Shown piece by piece: positions 22,488 through 33,433 of a stretch of 64,000 nt of DNA. How positions within the stretch are numbered: position 1 is the first letter of the stretch; every line of letters begins with the position of its first letter. A model generated the notes under the pieces. The model worked only from the letters and a program-made list of their open reading frames with translations, was not told where the DNA came from and ran no database searches. This stretch comes from Nectonema munidae (taxonomy: Eukaryota; Nematomorpha; Nectonematoida; Nectonematidae): assembly GCA_030549495.1 (NCBI GenBank), contig JAUIRK010001037.1, positions 186,001 through 250,000 on the forward strand, given 5' to 3'. Both the position numbers and the translations under genes were made by a program.

Positions 22488-22912
22488 CTTGATGGGGTTT
22501 GCAACACAAAAAATAAGGTCCTTTGTAATGCACACACAACGCGGTAGAATTATTCTACAAAATATAATTATTTGCAGAAAATAATTACCACTTATTATTT
22601 TAGTATCGGAAAATATATTCTACATTGCCAGACATGACATAGCTACTTTCTTAAATGTTAAATATTATCGTATTGTTGTCGTGGTAGTAAAGTCAGTCGT
22701 CGGTTGGTCGTAACTCGCATAGATCGAGAGATAGTCGACGAGTTACAGTATTTGTAAGAAGAATAAGAGATTTTTAGGTTTATGCTTATTTTTTATATCA
22801 TTTTAAAAATAAATTTACAAAAACTGAAACTTTTTAATTTTCTTGTCTCCGCAATTTTTGTAAAAACAAGGAAGATCGTTTTTCGATTTTAATTAAGTAT
22901 AATTATCGTTGG
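22488..22912. other. Unassigned sequence
   Basis: Holds a small inverted repeat 'taactcg'...'cgagtta' near 22710-22745. Nothing else recognised. Confidence 0.35.
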
Positions 22913-23003
22913 CTCCCGTTACTTTTAGAATGGAAAGATAAACCTAGTCTCATATCACATGCATATAGGAAACTAAGAGTAACGGAGCCAACGATATATT
23001 TTA
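22913..23003. repeat. Hairpin (MITE-like) 'cgttggctcc' core
   Basis: Arms 'atcgttggctcccgttac' and its near-complement (one indel, one mismatch over ~23 bases) enclose about 45 bases including 'gaaagataaacctagtct'. The same core lies at 59875-59990 in the centre of the large palindrome. Confidence 0.8.
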
Positions 23004-23335
23004 AAAAAATAAATATTTTTTGATTTTTATAAAGAATAATTTTGGATTCTTTGAATACAGAATTTTATTTTGATTATTTGACAAATAAATTATTTAGAAT
23101 CGTACAAATTAGGGAATAACTTTTGTAACATCGTTGAGATATATCAAATCTTACCTCTAGCAAAATATGAACAGATAATTGACTCTTCTCTCCCTAATAA
23201 TTAGTATCAAAATATGCACATAGCAAACTATGGAATAGAAATCACCGTAGTATACAGGTTCGGAATGACAAACAAGTTGTCTACCCGCGTTCAACCGTAT
23301 AGGTTATGAGATTATATTATATAATGTCAGATTGT
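23004..23335 (+). repeat. Dispersed repeat F, copy 2
   Basis: Reads on from the hairpin: 'ttatttgacaaataaatta'-like AT spacer, 'taacttttgtaacatcg', 'atgcacatagcaaactatgg', 'gtagtatacaggttc', 'gttgtctacccgcgttcaa'. It shows that repeat F normally has the hairpin at one end and only one flanking arm. Confidence 0.8.
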
Positions 23336-24329
23336 TTTAAGTTAAGTGTTTTGAATTTTGAAATGGTGCTTTCGATACATGTGTTAAATAAATAGTCTTA
23401 TTATTATTGACAAAAGAATAAAAAAGTACCTGAATATACAGGAATTCGAAAATAATTGATTTAGAATATATTGCGAATTTGAGAAGAGGGACATCTGGAT
23501 GAGCTAAACAGATACGTTGTATTAGTAAAATTGGCCAAAATAACCAGTTTCAGCCTGAACCCAGCCCATTTCATCAGAGCGTCATTTTTAAGGTACGCAG
23601 ACAATGTATTGATTTTATATGAAATCACCCTTAGATGGATTCGCCGTGTTCCTAAAATAATGAATGACTTATGAGTTGGGTATTTAAAAACTTTGAACGG
23701 CATATACAATAAATTCTAAAGAGTACTTAAATTAAACATTAAAAATGCTTTAGGAATAAAATCACAAAACATTTATGTACACTAAAGCCAGGGGTACTAA
23801 CACAAATATATTATTGATTTTATTTTATTAGCTCTGGCATTTAAAATATATTGACTTTGAGTCAACTGTATATAAGACTTCTACATACGTTTCATGGATT
23901 ATACGAAATGTAAAACAATATAACTAGTAGATAACGAACTAATTAACTAAGAAGATACCTAATTTTCAAAAAATATTATTGAGAGGGATTTCCGGAGTGT
24001 AGGACAAGAGCTCAGTTGATAGCTGTACACAAAGTTATCCGCTGAGCGATTTTCCCAAGGAGCATAAAATTTTAAAAAGAACAATTCATAAATTTGCATT
24101 AATTTCATGTTCAAAGACGCAGCCAGACTTCAAGGTCAAGGAGTCTAAAGGTCATTTATGAGGGTACATTTTTGTAGCAGACATTCAATTTGCAAAATGC
24201 ACTTTAAGATCAAATCAAGAAGAATTTAACAAAATATAAATTTAATCAAAATATAAATAAAGGAGGGATAATATTATATTTCTTATAACTATAAATTGTA
24301 AGTTCTCTTGTATTTTGATCATCATCACT
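23336..24329. other. Unassigned sequence
   Basis: No gene or repeat end recognised. The 82-codon minus ORF at 23461-23709 has no recognisable family. Confidence 0.4.
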
Positions 24330-24890
24330 AAGCGTACACTGTGTGAAAGAACGGTTTGGGCTATTGAAGCCTCATCAGAAAATGTTAGGCCTGTTTATGT
24401 GTTGACTAGTCAACATCTTTCGAGAATTGATACGTTAGGACCAAAAAAAGCCTCAAACAATCCTAGACTATAATAAATATAAGTCAGGAGTTGATGTTTT
24501 CACCAGGATGATTAGAAATGATAGTTGTTATAAAGCATCGAGACGATGACGGTTGCTATTTTCGCAAACTTTCAGCACCAGCTAATAATAGCTGGATGAT
24601 TATGAAGACAAACGATTCGATCGCGTATCCTCCAGTTCTAAAAGGAGGAAGAAAATGTTTTATAAGACATCTAGCTTTACTTTTAGCTGAAGAGTCTATG
24701 GTAATTATAAGCCAAAATTAATTTACTCGTTTCTCTACTCGAATCTTGTTATCTTTTATGGTTTCACCAGTACTAGTGAAACTGCTGTACTATCTGCTCT
24801 AAGAGGATGCTGTTCTTCTACTAATTGCAAGCCTGGAAAGGGGGAACAAAAAATGCAGTGTATGTGTTAATATGCAAAGATCATACTTAA
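24330..24890 (+). pseudogene. piggyBac transposase C-terminal fragment
   Basis: Reads 'YNKYKSGVDVF' (third catalytic Asp, near 24490) followed by 'RMIRNDSCYKASRR' and, in shifted frames, 'GGRKCFIRHLALLLAEESM', the C-terminal half of piggyBac transposase. The rest of the element and its TTAA ends are not seen. Confidence 0.7.
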
Positions 24891-25585
24891 TTTTAGTGTA
24901 ATAACTGTAAAACCCATTTATGAATTGTAGGATTAAAATTTTACATTTTTATAGCATACAATTCTGGCTATGAATTGCATTGCTTTTGAGTGCACAGCTT
25001 TATACTTACACCAAATAATTTGAATATAAAACGTGCATTACACCACATGTACATATAATATACATATATATATCTGTTGATATACATATAAACTACTGAA
25101 ATTAACTGCTAATTGTCTAATGAATTAACTTTACTCAATTTTTTGACATTACAAAAATTTTTCCCCATTTGACAGGTTTAACGCCATCTATAAAATACTC
25201 AAAATGTTTTTTCTTGTTCTGTATACCGATAATGCAGATTTTTATACAGGATGGAACTATATTCCAGTCTAAATATGATTTGGATTCAAGATTTTCTCTG
25301 AAAACTTGCAGAAAGCATACAAAATTAACCGTTTTTAGCGTTGCCAAAAAAAGATTCGTTCTGTCAAGGTTAAGAAAAATGCACATTTACAAATTAGGCA
25401 TGAAAAACAATAAAAGGAAAAAATAGTACTCAATTCAAAGACCAACTTATTTATTCTCTTTAAATGCGATTTATGGCAAAAATGGCAAATGACCCAATAT
25501 GGGTGCAATATTTTGCGAAAACGATTCACTCAGTGTCCCCTTTTCCATCCCCATGGAACTTCTTCGCGGCACCACCAACTCTAGT
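24891..25585. other. Unassigned sequence
   Basis: AT-rich DNA with overlapping ORFs on both strands at 25135-25426, neither with a recognised family. Confidence 0.35.
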
Positions 25586-25598
25586 TTGAAAGCCACTG
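25575..25598 (-). repeat. Probable hAT terminus
   Basis: On the minus strand from 25598 the sequence starts 'cagtggctttcaaact', a classic hAT-type end. The opposite end was not located. Confidence 0.4.
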
Positions 25599-25739
25599 AG
25601 CTAGAATGTTGATGCAATCAGAATTACAAGCAAGGTAATTTGATTTGATAAATTCAGTGCAGCTGGTGGGATTGATAGCTTAGATTGCAAGTATAATGGT
25701 GGTGTTTCATTGGACAAAAATTCTTTTATAATAAATTTT

Positions 25740-25796
25740 AAAAATAAAAAGTTCGCCCCCCCCCCCCCTCCATTTTGAGGATGTGCGCCCCTGCTA
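25740..25796 (-). repeat. Family A-type terminus with C13 tract
   Basis: Minus strand reads 'caggggcgcacatcctcaaa', a short spacer and a G13 run followed by 'cgaa', the same arrangement as the family A left ends. The rest of the element differs or is truncated. It abuts repeat E. Confidence 0.6.
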
Positions 25797-25960
25797 TATA
25801 AGATCCGTTTTCTTGAGGACCAGAGAGTATCCTGTGTGTTTTGATTGTATTTGCTAAATATAATAAAGTCTTTTATTCCAGAACTCAAATTTATAGCATC
25901 TTTATTATTAGTTATTTGTGAATAATTTATATTTTATTCATAAAGGATAAAAGTTATGAG
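25797..25960 (-). repeat. Dispersed repeat E, copy 2
   Basis: Inverted match to 17690-17850, interrupted on its left by the family A-type end. Confidence 0.65.
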
Positions 25961-26189
25961 CCTTTTATGAGAAAATGTTAAGTTAGTTTTGACCACTTAA
26001 AATAAGGAAAGTACTTTTATTAAAATTAATTTCTGTCAATATTAATCTTCGAGCACTCTGGTCTTCTTCAGATAAACACAACCGTTGGATGTTAAGAGTA
26101 GAAAAGAAGGAACAGAGAGTGGCAAGAATATAATAATAGTATATTAGCCTTAAATTGATCGCCAAGTGGATTTTCTCGAAATGAACCAG

Positions 26190-27100
26190 AAGCTTTATTT
26201 ACCGATAAATTCTAAAAGGCGAAAAGATGTAAAAAAAATTAGCCATAAAAACTTTGTAAGCAAAATTTTTTGGCATTACATCAAGTAAAGTTGGAACAAC
26301 TGTTTCTCCAAGGCCACAACTTTTTTCGCTTGCTCTTAGCTTCAAACAATTTTGGCATCTTGATAAGGATCAAAATGAATTAGATAATGAAGTCGCTCTG
26401 CTAAAACCCACATTTTATAGCCTGATCGAACTGGCTTATTTTGAATTCGTTGCTTAGAACTATTTCTACCGTAGTATGGCAACATTAATTCGTCAAATGA
26501 TAAATCAACAGAATTTGGAAGATTTTCAAAACATCTTTTTGCAATAAGGTTGTAAAATGGTCGAACTTTTGTCATTTTGTCCCTTTCTTGCAAATTCATA
26601 TTGTCACAAAGATGTAAGAAAGGTAATAATTCTTCAAAACGATTTTTTAGCATTGTTTCGCTAAGAGCTGTGTTTAAAACATCACATGAATTTTCCCAGT
26701 ATAGTCTACGGCGAGGTAGTTGGTTGTATCCAGTTAAAAGTAAAAGTGCAATAAATAAACGTACTTCATCAGAACTTGTTTTAAAATTATGGTTTCCTTC
26801 GTCTCTTTTAGCATAAAGATTGGTCGTTTCAACTATAAAGTTTACTAGTTCGTCGTCAAAAAACAATTCAAAGATGTAGGAGATACATTGCTTACAGAAT
26901 GTGAAACAGGTAGTTGAACAGAATGAAAATATGGCTGAAACACATTTTTCTTTTGCCACGTAAAATTTGTCTTAGGCGTCATTAGACTCGTTAACCATTT
27001 TTGTTATACTGCTTTGATTCAATTTTATTTTTTTCTAGATCTTCAAGTATATGAACTTCTTTTTCTAAAGAATTTTGAATCATTGTTAGCAAAGCCTTTT
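26190..27100 (-). pseudogene. piggyBac transposase, minus strand, broken
   Basis: The main frame (26342-26959) is a piggyBac core: 'ELFFDDELVNFIVETTNLYA', 'EVRLFIALLLLTGYNQLPRR', 'MLKNRFEELLPFLHLCDN' and the first catalytic Asp in 'VDLSFDELMLPYYGR'. N-terminal sequence (near 27090-26960) and further core ('GLGETVVPTLLDVMPKNF' near 26300-26260, then 'FFTSFRLLEF') continue in other frames. At the second catalytic site the expected TDNFF is replaced by 'MANFFY' in one frame, so that Asp seems lost. It is a different, older copy than 5711-8889. TTAA-bounded ends were not identified. Confidence 0.85.
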
Positions 27101-27334
27101 CCAAAATTTAAAAATGTCTCTTCTGAATCTTCAAAATTTTCAGTTACATATGCTCCAAAGTTTATTCGAAAATCTGCTGAGGCTTGGTGGTTGTAGAAAA
27201 ACATCTGTACTCACAAAATCTTCTGTTTATAATGTCATAAACTTCTCAAGCAGTGAAACTAAAAAAACAAATATTTACATAGTTTTTTATTAATAATTTA
27301 AATATATATATAATTTATATTAAATCATCTAGTA

Positions 27335-27958
27335 CAGGCATGTCAAACTCGGAGTCCCATGAGGGCCAAAGGAGTGAGTTTGTGTTCTCATGAGGGCCGC
27401 ACTCCTACAATTATATTTAAAGTTGTTCAATAAAAATTATTGCAGAATATTTTACTTTTAACTTAGAAACATGTAATGATTTGATTATATTCAAAAATGC
27501 AAGTACAAAGTCATGTATAGTTAAACAAAATAATTTAATTAAAAAATTAGCAAAGATATAAATCTGTTCTTTATTTTAATATAAGAAAAAGTTTATAAGG
27601 CAACATACATGATGGCCCACATGTATTTGAATGAACTACAAATGAAATGCACATAAATTACAATAGTTCAAAATAAACATTTATTATTAATTATTCAAAT
27701 ACTTTACATGTTCTGGTCCCGAGGCTTCACTGACACCTCTTGTTATTGACAATCTTTGCTATGTCTGGCTGAAATTTCTGTGCAGTGCGAACTTTTATAA
27801 GAGATGATAAGTGAAAATCAGTCAACCTAGTTCTCTGAGAAGTCTAAATCTACACGTATACATAAAATTATAATTAATAATACTGTAATCTGTGTGGGCC
27901 GCAAATCTGCTTGTAATGGGCCGCATGCGGCCCGCGATCCGCATGTTTGACATGGCTG
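27335..27958 (-). mobile_element. 624-bp non-autonomous hAT with perfect 8-bp target duplication
   Basis: Ends 'caggcatgtcaaactc' and, at the right, the complement of 'cagccatgtcaaaca'. Target duplication 'atctagta' at 27327-27334 and 27959-27966 is exact. Subterminal 'gggccgc' motifs are typical of one hAT group. The minus strand still carries about 35 codons of transposase C-terminus ('QLTDFHLSSLIKVRTAQKFQ', 'PDIAKIVNNKRCQ', near 27840-27735), so this is an internal deletion derivative. Confidence 0.9.
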
Positions 27959-28053
27959 ATCTAGTATGTTCAGAAGATATATAATAAGAATAATTTATTT
28001 AAAAATAATTTTGGTCTATAGACAATTAAAATATTCAAAAAAAAATTTTTAAA

Positions 28054-30242
28054 TGTAAAACCTCGTTATAAAAAAGTTGAAAGGGAACGCCTTTTTGGTT
28101 CGTACAAAACAAGTTTCTCTTTAACCGAGGATTTGAAAAATGTGTAATTGATTTTTTGATTTAATAATGGTAAAATACTATTAAGTCAAAACTTTCAAAA
28201 ATCAAAAGCTTTAAACCAAAATGCCTAAAACAAAGCGCATTTAAACGATTTTTGAGTGACATTTCCGACTAAAGATCCATGAAATTATATAAACTTTTAC
28301 CAAAGACACCTTATTTAAAACTGAAAAACACAACATATATACAACAATAAAGTAATAAGGAAATTTTAAGTTATTTTTGTTTTTAAAAGTCATTTGCATT
28401 GCTTTATAAAGTTTTAAACTTTTGTTATGCATTCAAGCATTTCTTGTGCGTTGTTTTTAGTTTGAAGAAACTTCATTAATTTATTGCAATGGTTTAGGAG
28501 CATCAGATACAGTGGGTGCCGGTTGAGGATCAATATTCTCTTCTTCATCTCAAACATCTCTTATAATTGCATCATCGGACAGAGGAGCGGTAGTAATTAA
28601 GTCATCATCCACTTCAATGTAATTTTGCAGATCAGAAGATGTGAGCAATCCAACATCTGCTACTTTTTCTAACAAAAAAGGCGCATTTTCAGTGCTGCTT
28701 TTTAAATCATTTGTATAGTTATCTGAAGAATTTGAAAAACTAGCATCCTTAAAACAGTGCTTTTTTATTAGCCTTGTACTCTAATGGTAATATTTTGATT
28801 TCTTTAAAACAACGAGGTTTCAGTGACTTGCCAATTACCAGTAGTGGAAGCTTATCCTCACCTGTCATGTTAGCACTTTGTAAGTCTTTCTTTTGATCAT
28901 TTTCCTCCTTAGCAACTTTCTTCTTTAAGATGAAGATGGCAGTAATTTAAAAAATAAGCCTGTTTCATAAACATTATAAATGTCTTCAGGAGCATACTTG
29001 TTTAAAATTGGAGGTAACATTTTTTCAAACCATTCACTCATTTGTTCAATAGGAGCATCTTTTGCTTCACCACAAATTGTTCGAAAAGTAATGGCGTGTC
29101 GTTTCTTAAACCTATGAAGCCAACCTTCACTACATTTAAAATCTAAGTGTTTTAAATCGAAAGCAAACTTTTGCGCTTTAGCTACAAGTACAGGTCCTGA
29201 CACAGGAATATTATGAGAACTGGCATTTTGAAACCAGAGGAAAAGAGCTTTTTCAACATCCGGTTAAACACATTTTCTAACTCTTTTTTGCTTTATTTCA
29301 TTTTTCCCAAAAGACTCTTTGATTTTGTCCGAAAACGTTATCCACGTTGAAAATGTTTTAAGACTAATCCCAAACTCTTGTGCTATTCCTGACTTTGATT
29401 TTTCATTTCTCTCAACAAGAGTAATAGCGCGATATTTTGTTTCCATGTTGACATTTTTACGTTTGGACGACATAGAGATAAAAAGCAAAACAAGATGCTG
29501 AGCAGTTAAAATAAGTAAAAATGTTAATGTTTTTATAAATCTCCTAGAAAATTATTTTAAACCTAATTATTGCAACGTATTATGTATTTTTACATTGTTG
29601 CTTAAAATTATGACTTCCTTGTGGTCTATTATGAGCTACCTTTACATTGAACTTTTTTACATTATCATCATACTATTTGCTGTAGAATAAGGCTCTTTTT
29701 GCACCAATATAGATAATGAAGTGTAGCAATAATTGAAAAAAGAAAGAAAACAAAGAGTGAAAAGGTAAGTAGCATAAAATATCTATAGTTACATCATACC
29801 ATCTTGCAGCAAGAGTTCATTATTTCTTTGTTTTTTTGGTGCAATGTGGTATGATGTATGACTATTATTTTTTGCTAAAACCAAAGAATATACAACAAAG
29901 GATAACAATGAATTGACTGTAAATAGCTATGTAAATTATGATTTGTAAGCTAGTTTAACTGCTTTATTATTATAACAGCACAAACATAGGCTTTTAATAG
30001 AAATCTTTTCGTAAGTAGGCGTAATTTAGTTTTTTGAAAAATTATTTATTTTTCATATAAGGGTATTTTCTATTGTGCAGAGTAAAATATGCAAAATTAT
30101 AAGCGAGGTTTCTTTTTAAACGACTTCGTAATAAAATATGTAAATTGCGCGTAATTTTTGTGTACGGGGCAGGGGATAAACAAAAGATGCATTTTATTGA
30201 AGTGTTCTTTGTAAGCGAGTTCGTAATAACGCGATTTTACTG
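28054..30242 (-). mobile_element. Tigger/pogo element, end to end
   Basis: The left end 'tgtaaaacctcgttata' and the complement of the right end 'cagtaaaatcgcgttattac' are Tigger-type inverted repeats, next to TA on the right. The enclosed 2.19 kb holds a CENP-B-like transposase on the minus strand and long non-coding flanks. Confidence 0.8.
28480..29488 (-). pseudogene. Tigger transposase, broken and internally shortened
   Basis: N-terminus 29488-29264: 'MSSKRKNVNMETKYRAITLV' (methionine near 29473) and 'KSGIAQEFGISLKTFSTWIT', a CENP-B-like helix-turn-helix. Next frame 29203-28925: 'DLKHLDFKCSEGWLHRFKKR' and the first catalytic region '[16 protein letters not shown]', where the usual D of NxDETG is Y. 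C-terminal residues to about 28480 include 'NYIEVDDDLITTAPLSDDAI', while the second and third catalytic aspartates are missing, so a middle segment has been lost. Inactive. Confidence 0.85.
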
Positions 30243-30249
30243 TAATTTG

Positions 30250-30665
30250 AAAATATTTCTAAAATTCAGCCCCCCCCCTCTCGTGCCTACTGTACCCTAC
30301 AAAAGTGCGTTATAAAACTATAAAAATAACAAAATCCCGTAACTTCTTAAATATTTCATAATCATCCTTAATTTTAAAAATAATAGTATCAAAATATAAA
30401 ATATCAAGCTAAATTGTCTACAAGTGTATAAAAATATAAAAACATTTACCTTTTTTTCTAAGAAATTTTGGTTTATTTTTAAGAAAAAAAGCTTTATACA
30501 CTAAAAAATAACTGCCTATAAATAAAAAAAAAATGATTGTAATATGTAGAAAAAAATCTATGAAAAATTTTTAAAAATATGTATCCGGCTTTACAGCTGT
30601 TCAATTATAGTTTTAAATGAGTTTTATTTTATGCTCCCATAGAGGGTGCAGTAGGCATAAATGGT
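30250..30665. repeat. Possible MITE with inverted 'agggtacagtaggca' ends
   Basis: 'tgcctactgtaccct' near 30280 and 'agggtgcagtaggca' near 30641 are inverted copies (one mismatch in 15), about 380 bases apart, with a C9 tract on the outer left side. No target duplication seen. Confidence 0.35.
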
Positions 30666-31139
30666 TAATGCAAAGTAGTATACGAATAGGGATTAATTTT
30701 AATTCTATCAGATTAACTTCATAACTCTTATGTCAAGGAACTTTCATATTTTAAAAAGACTAATATTAGCACGAGGTGTAGGCAAACTAAATTTTCACCT
30801 TTTTATAAACAATTTTACTTCTTTGCAAGGTTTGCTTCCTAAAACTACAAACTCTTGTGAAGATCACAACGCCTTTCAAAGAAATTATTAAGGGCACAAA
30901 TAAGAAATTGTACACTACGTGGCGCCAACCTGAGTTAAAAAAATTTCTAGGATATGATTATTTTGCTGCTATTAATTATTAAATGAATTTGGTTAAATGC
31001 TTAATAAAAATAATTGTTAGAATATCATATAATAAGTTTATAGAAGAAGATCTCTCAACAAATAGTAATAAAAAATAGCTATAAATCTGAAATTATTAAA
31101 AAGTTCATTAAATTAAAATTTAAGAATACACTTTTTCAT
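30666..31139. other. Unassigned sequence
   Basis: May be degraded upstream coding sequence of the Penelope fragment, but no motif is readable. Confidence 0.3.
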
Positions 31140-31500
31140 ACAGCTGAAAGAAGAAAATTGTTTTTGATCCTTCCTTTTTTAAGTGACCAAATTGGACAGA
31201 ATTTTGATAAGCTTATAAAAAAAAGTCGATTTCGAGATATGCTATAATTTTAAGGGTAACAACATATAGCATCAAGAAACTCTTTCCTAGAGATGTTCTA
31301 TCTAAATTGAACAAAAGTAGTGTAATCTACATGTATAATTGTGGATGGGGTCCATCCTACATATATAGATCTTCAACAAGACTTGTACACAGAATTGAAC
31401 ATGTTTGTTTGATTATAATACATTTGAAAATAGCCAGAATCAAGGGTATTGCAAAAGAGAACATCAATTGGCAAACATTTACTATCTAATTTTACATGTA
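31140..31500 (+). mobile_element. Penelope-like element fragment, GIY-YIG endonuclease end
   Basis: Broken frames read 'RKKLFLILPFLSDQIG' then 'TYSIKKLFPRDVLSKLNK' and the open piece 31307-31489 'SSVIYMYNCGWGPSYIYRSS' followed by 'TRLVHRIEHV'. This order matches the linker and GIY-YIG endonuclease at the C-terminus of Penelope-like retroelements. The Cys of the usual CxxC is partly kept. No RT motif could be read upstream. Confidence 0.55.
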
Positions 31501-31682
31501 AAATTCACATGACTTAATTTGATGTATTAAAGACATACAATAACTTTACTGAAGGTAAAATCTTGGAATCCTTGTATATAAAATATTTGTATTCCAATTT
31601 ATGTATTCGACATGATGTTATATAAATTATTGAATGTTAAAATTTATTATATTTATTTTGTTCTTTGAAGAAAGCTAATGAG

Positions 31683-32868
31683 AAGGGCGAGGAAAAATTG
31701 ACCCAAAAAAATGGAAAAAATTGACTTTTACTCAGAGAAAAAATTGACTTTATTTACTTTTTAAAGTTTCATTGAATTGAACAACTATGAACACTTTAGA
31801 GAAAGTATTGAAAATTATTTCAAAGAATCTATGACTTTAATACAACAACATATAATTAATGACATTTTCTGATTTAAAATTCGATCATTTTCTAGTAGTT
31901 TTTTGATTTTAGAAAAAGATCTTTCTACTTCTAAAGTTAAAACTTGACAATTTAGTAATTTGGGATAAGTACTGCGAGAGATTTGAGTTTTCCATATTCA
32001 TGATTTTATTGATTTCATTTTATTTGAATCTATTTTCAAGATAACTTTTAACGCCACATTCGTCTTAAATGAAATAATGTGGAAACAAGTAAAGGTATCT
32101 TCGACTGAAAAAGTCTCTATGTTGACATTTTCCGAATAAATCAATGAATCGTGAATATTCTCTAATTATTGTTAGCAAGTTTTGACACAGATTTTCTTTT
32201 TTTAACAATTTCTTGATATTTGGCAATAAAATTCCATCATCTTCATCATTAATTTCTTCACTGCTGGAAGATTTTAATGAAAATATTTTGTTGCTTGCAA
32301 CCAATTTGTCAATTTCGTTACAATTGGAACTGAAGTGTTGCCGATAGGTTTGAAAAGAGAACTTCTTTTTCTATTACTAATTTTGAATGATTTAATGCTG
32401 GTAATCTACAATTTTGCAGGATAACTTAACTTTTAAGGTAAACTTGTGTAAAGGATGTGAAAAACATGCAATGATAAAAAAGTTTGGGAATAAAATTCCA
32501 TAACTTCTGCAGCGAATATATCGTATGTAAATGCGTTTGTCAACAAAAAAATTTGTCTTACAAAAAACTTTTTTCATGTTTAACCTCAGTCAGGCAAACT
32601 TTAGAGTAAAACCTTTTATTAGATGAAAAAAAACCCAACTAGATATAAAAAAGAATTCTTCTATGTATCGTTTATAACAATTTTAGACACAATGAATCAA
32701 AAAGTGTTAAATATAAAAATTGACTTTATTGACCTAAACTCGAAAAATTGACTTTGATTGACTTAAAAATTTGTTCAAAAATTTTTAGACTAGAAAAGTG
32801 AAGATCTTCTTCAAAGAGTTTTTGCTAAACAGAAATAAAAGTTGACTTTATTGACTTTTACTCGCCCT
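31683..32868 (-). mobile_element. 1.19-kb hAT derivative with target duplication
   Basis: Ends 'agggcgag' (left) and 'ctcgccct' (right) with further similarity ('aaaattgac' repeats). A direct repeat 'gctaatgag' flanks it at 31674-31682 and 32869-32877; eight or nine bases fits hAT. The minus strand near 31980-31830 reads 'VLTLEVERSFSKIKKLLEND', the hAT dimerisation signature. An 80-codon minus frame (32065-32304) may be transposase too. The N-terminal half is missing. Confidence 0.85.
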
Positions 32869-32994
32869 GCTAATGAGTAAAATTAAAGAATTTTTTTTAA
32901 ATAAAATTGTTCATTTTATCTTTAAAATACAATTAGTTAAAGAATATAGAACTTATTTTTTTCTTTAAATAAAATTATTATCATATAAATAATG

Positions 32995-33433
32995 CACTGG
33001 CGGATTTAAAATGGAACGGAACCGGCGTACGCACACCCCCCCCCCTTAAAATTGTATTGCCAATTGCTTGAAAATTTTTCTTGATCTAATTCTTTTCGTA
33101 GAACTGAAATATTATAATGATTCCTGCAACTCGTTTTTTAGATTCAATCTTTCTTTAAAGTGAGAAGCCGTTTTTTCTTTCAATCGTAGTTAAGTGTGAC
33201 ACTTATTAATTTTATATTATCCCATTTTTTTTGTAAATTTATTATTTAAACACATCAAGTTTTACCACATCAATTCACTTCGCAGTTCAATGAATGATAA
33301 TCGTTTTAATGCTCTCATTCTTCTTTTTGTTTTAAAAATTTTGATAAAGCTTAAATTTATATGCTTTAAATTTAAGTTCTAGTTTAGTAAAATCCGTCTC
33401 CCCCCATAATTCCAATTCCTAGATCCGCCCCTG
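32995..33433. mobile_element. ~439-bp MITE with CAGGGGCGGATC-like ends
   Basis: Left 'cactggcggattta' and the complement of the right end 'caggggcggatcta' match at 11 of 14 bases, each followed inward by a C or G tract ('cccccccccc' at 33038). No convincing target duplication. Superfamily unassigned. Confidence 0.55.

Noticed and set aside
22690-22760. Promoter or structured RNA from the less AT-rich 'gtcgtcggttggtcg' region
   Set aside because: Only a 7-bp stem and no downstream gene; insufficient support.
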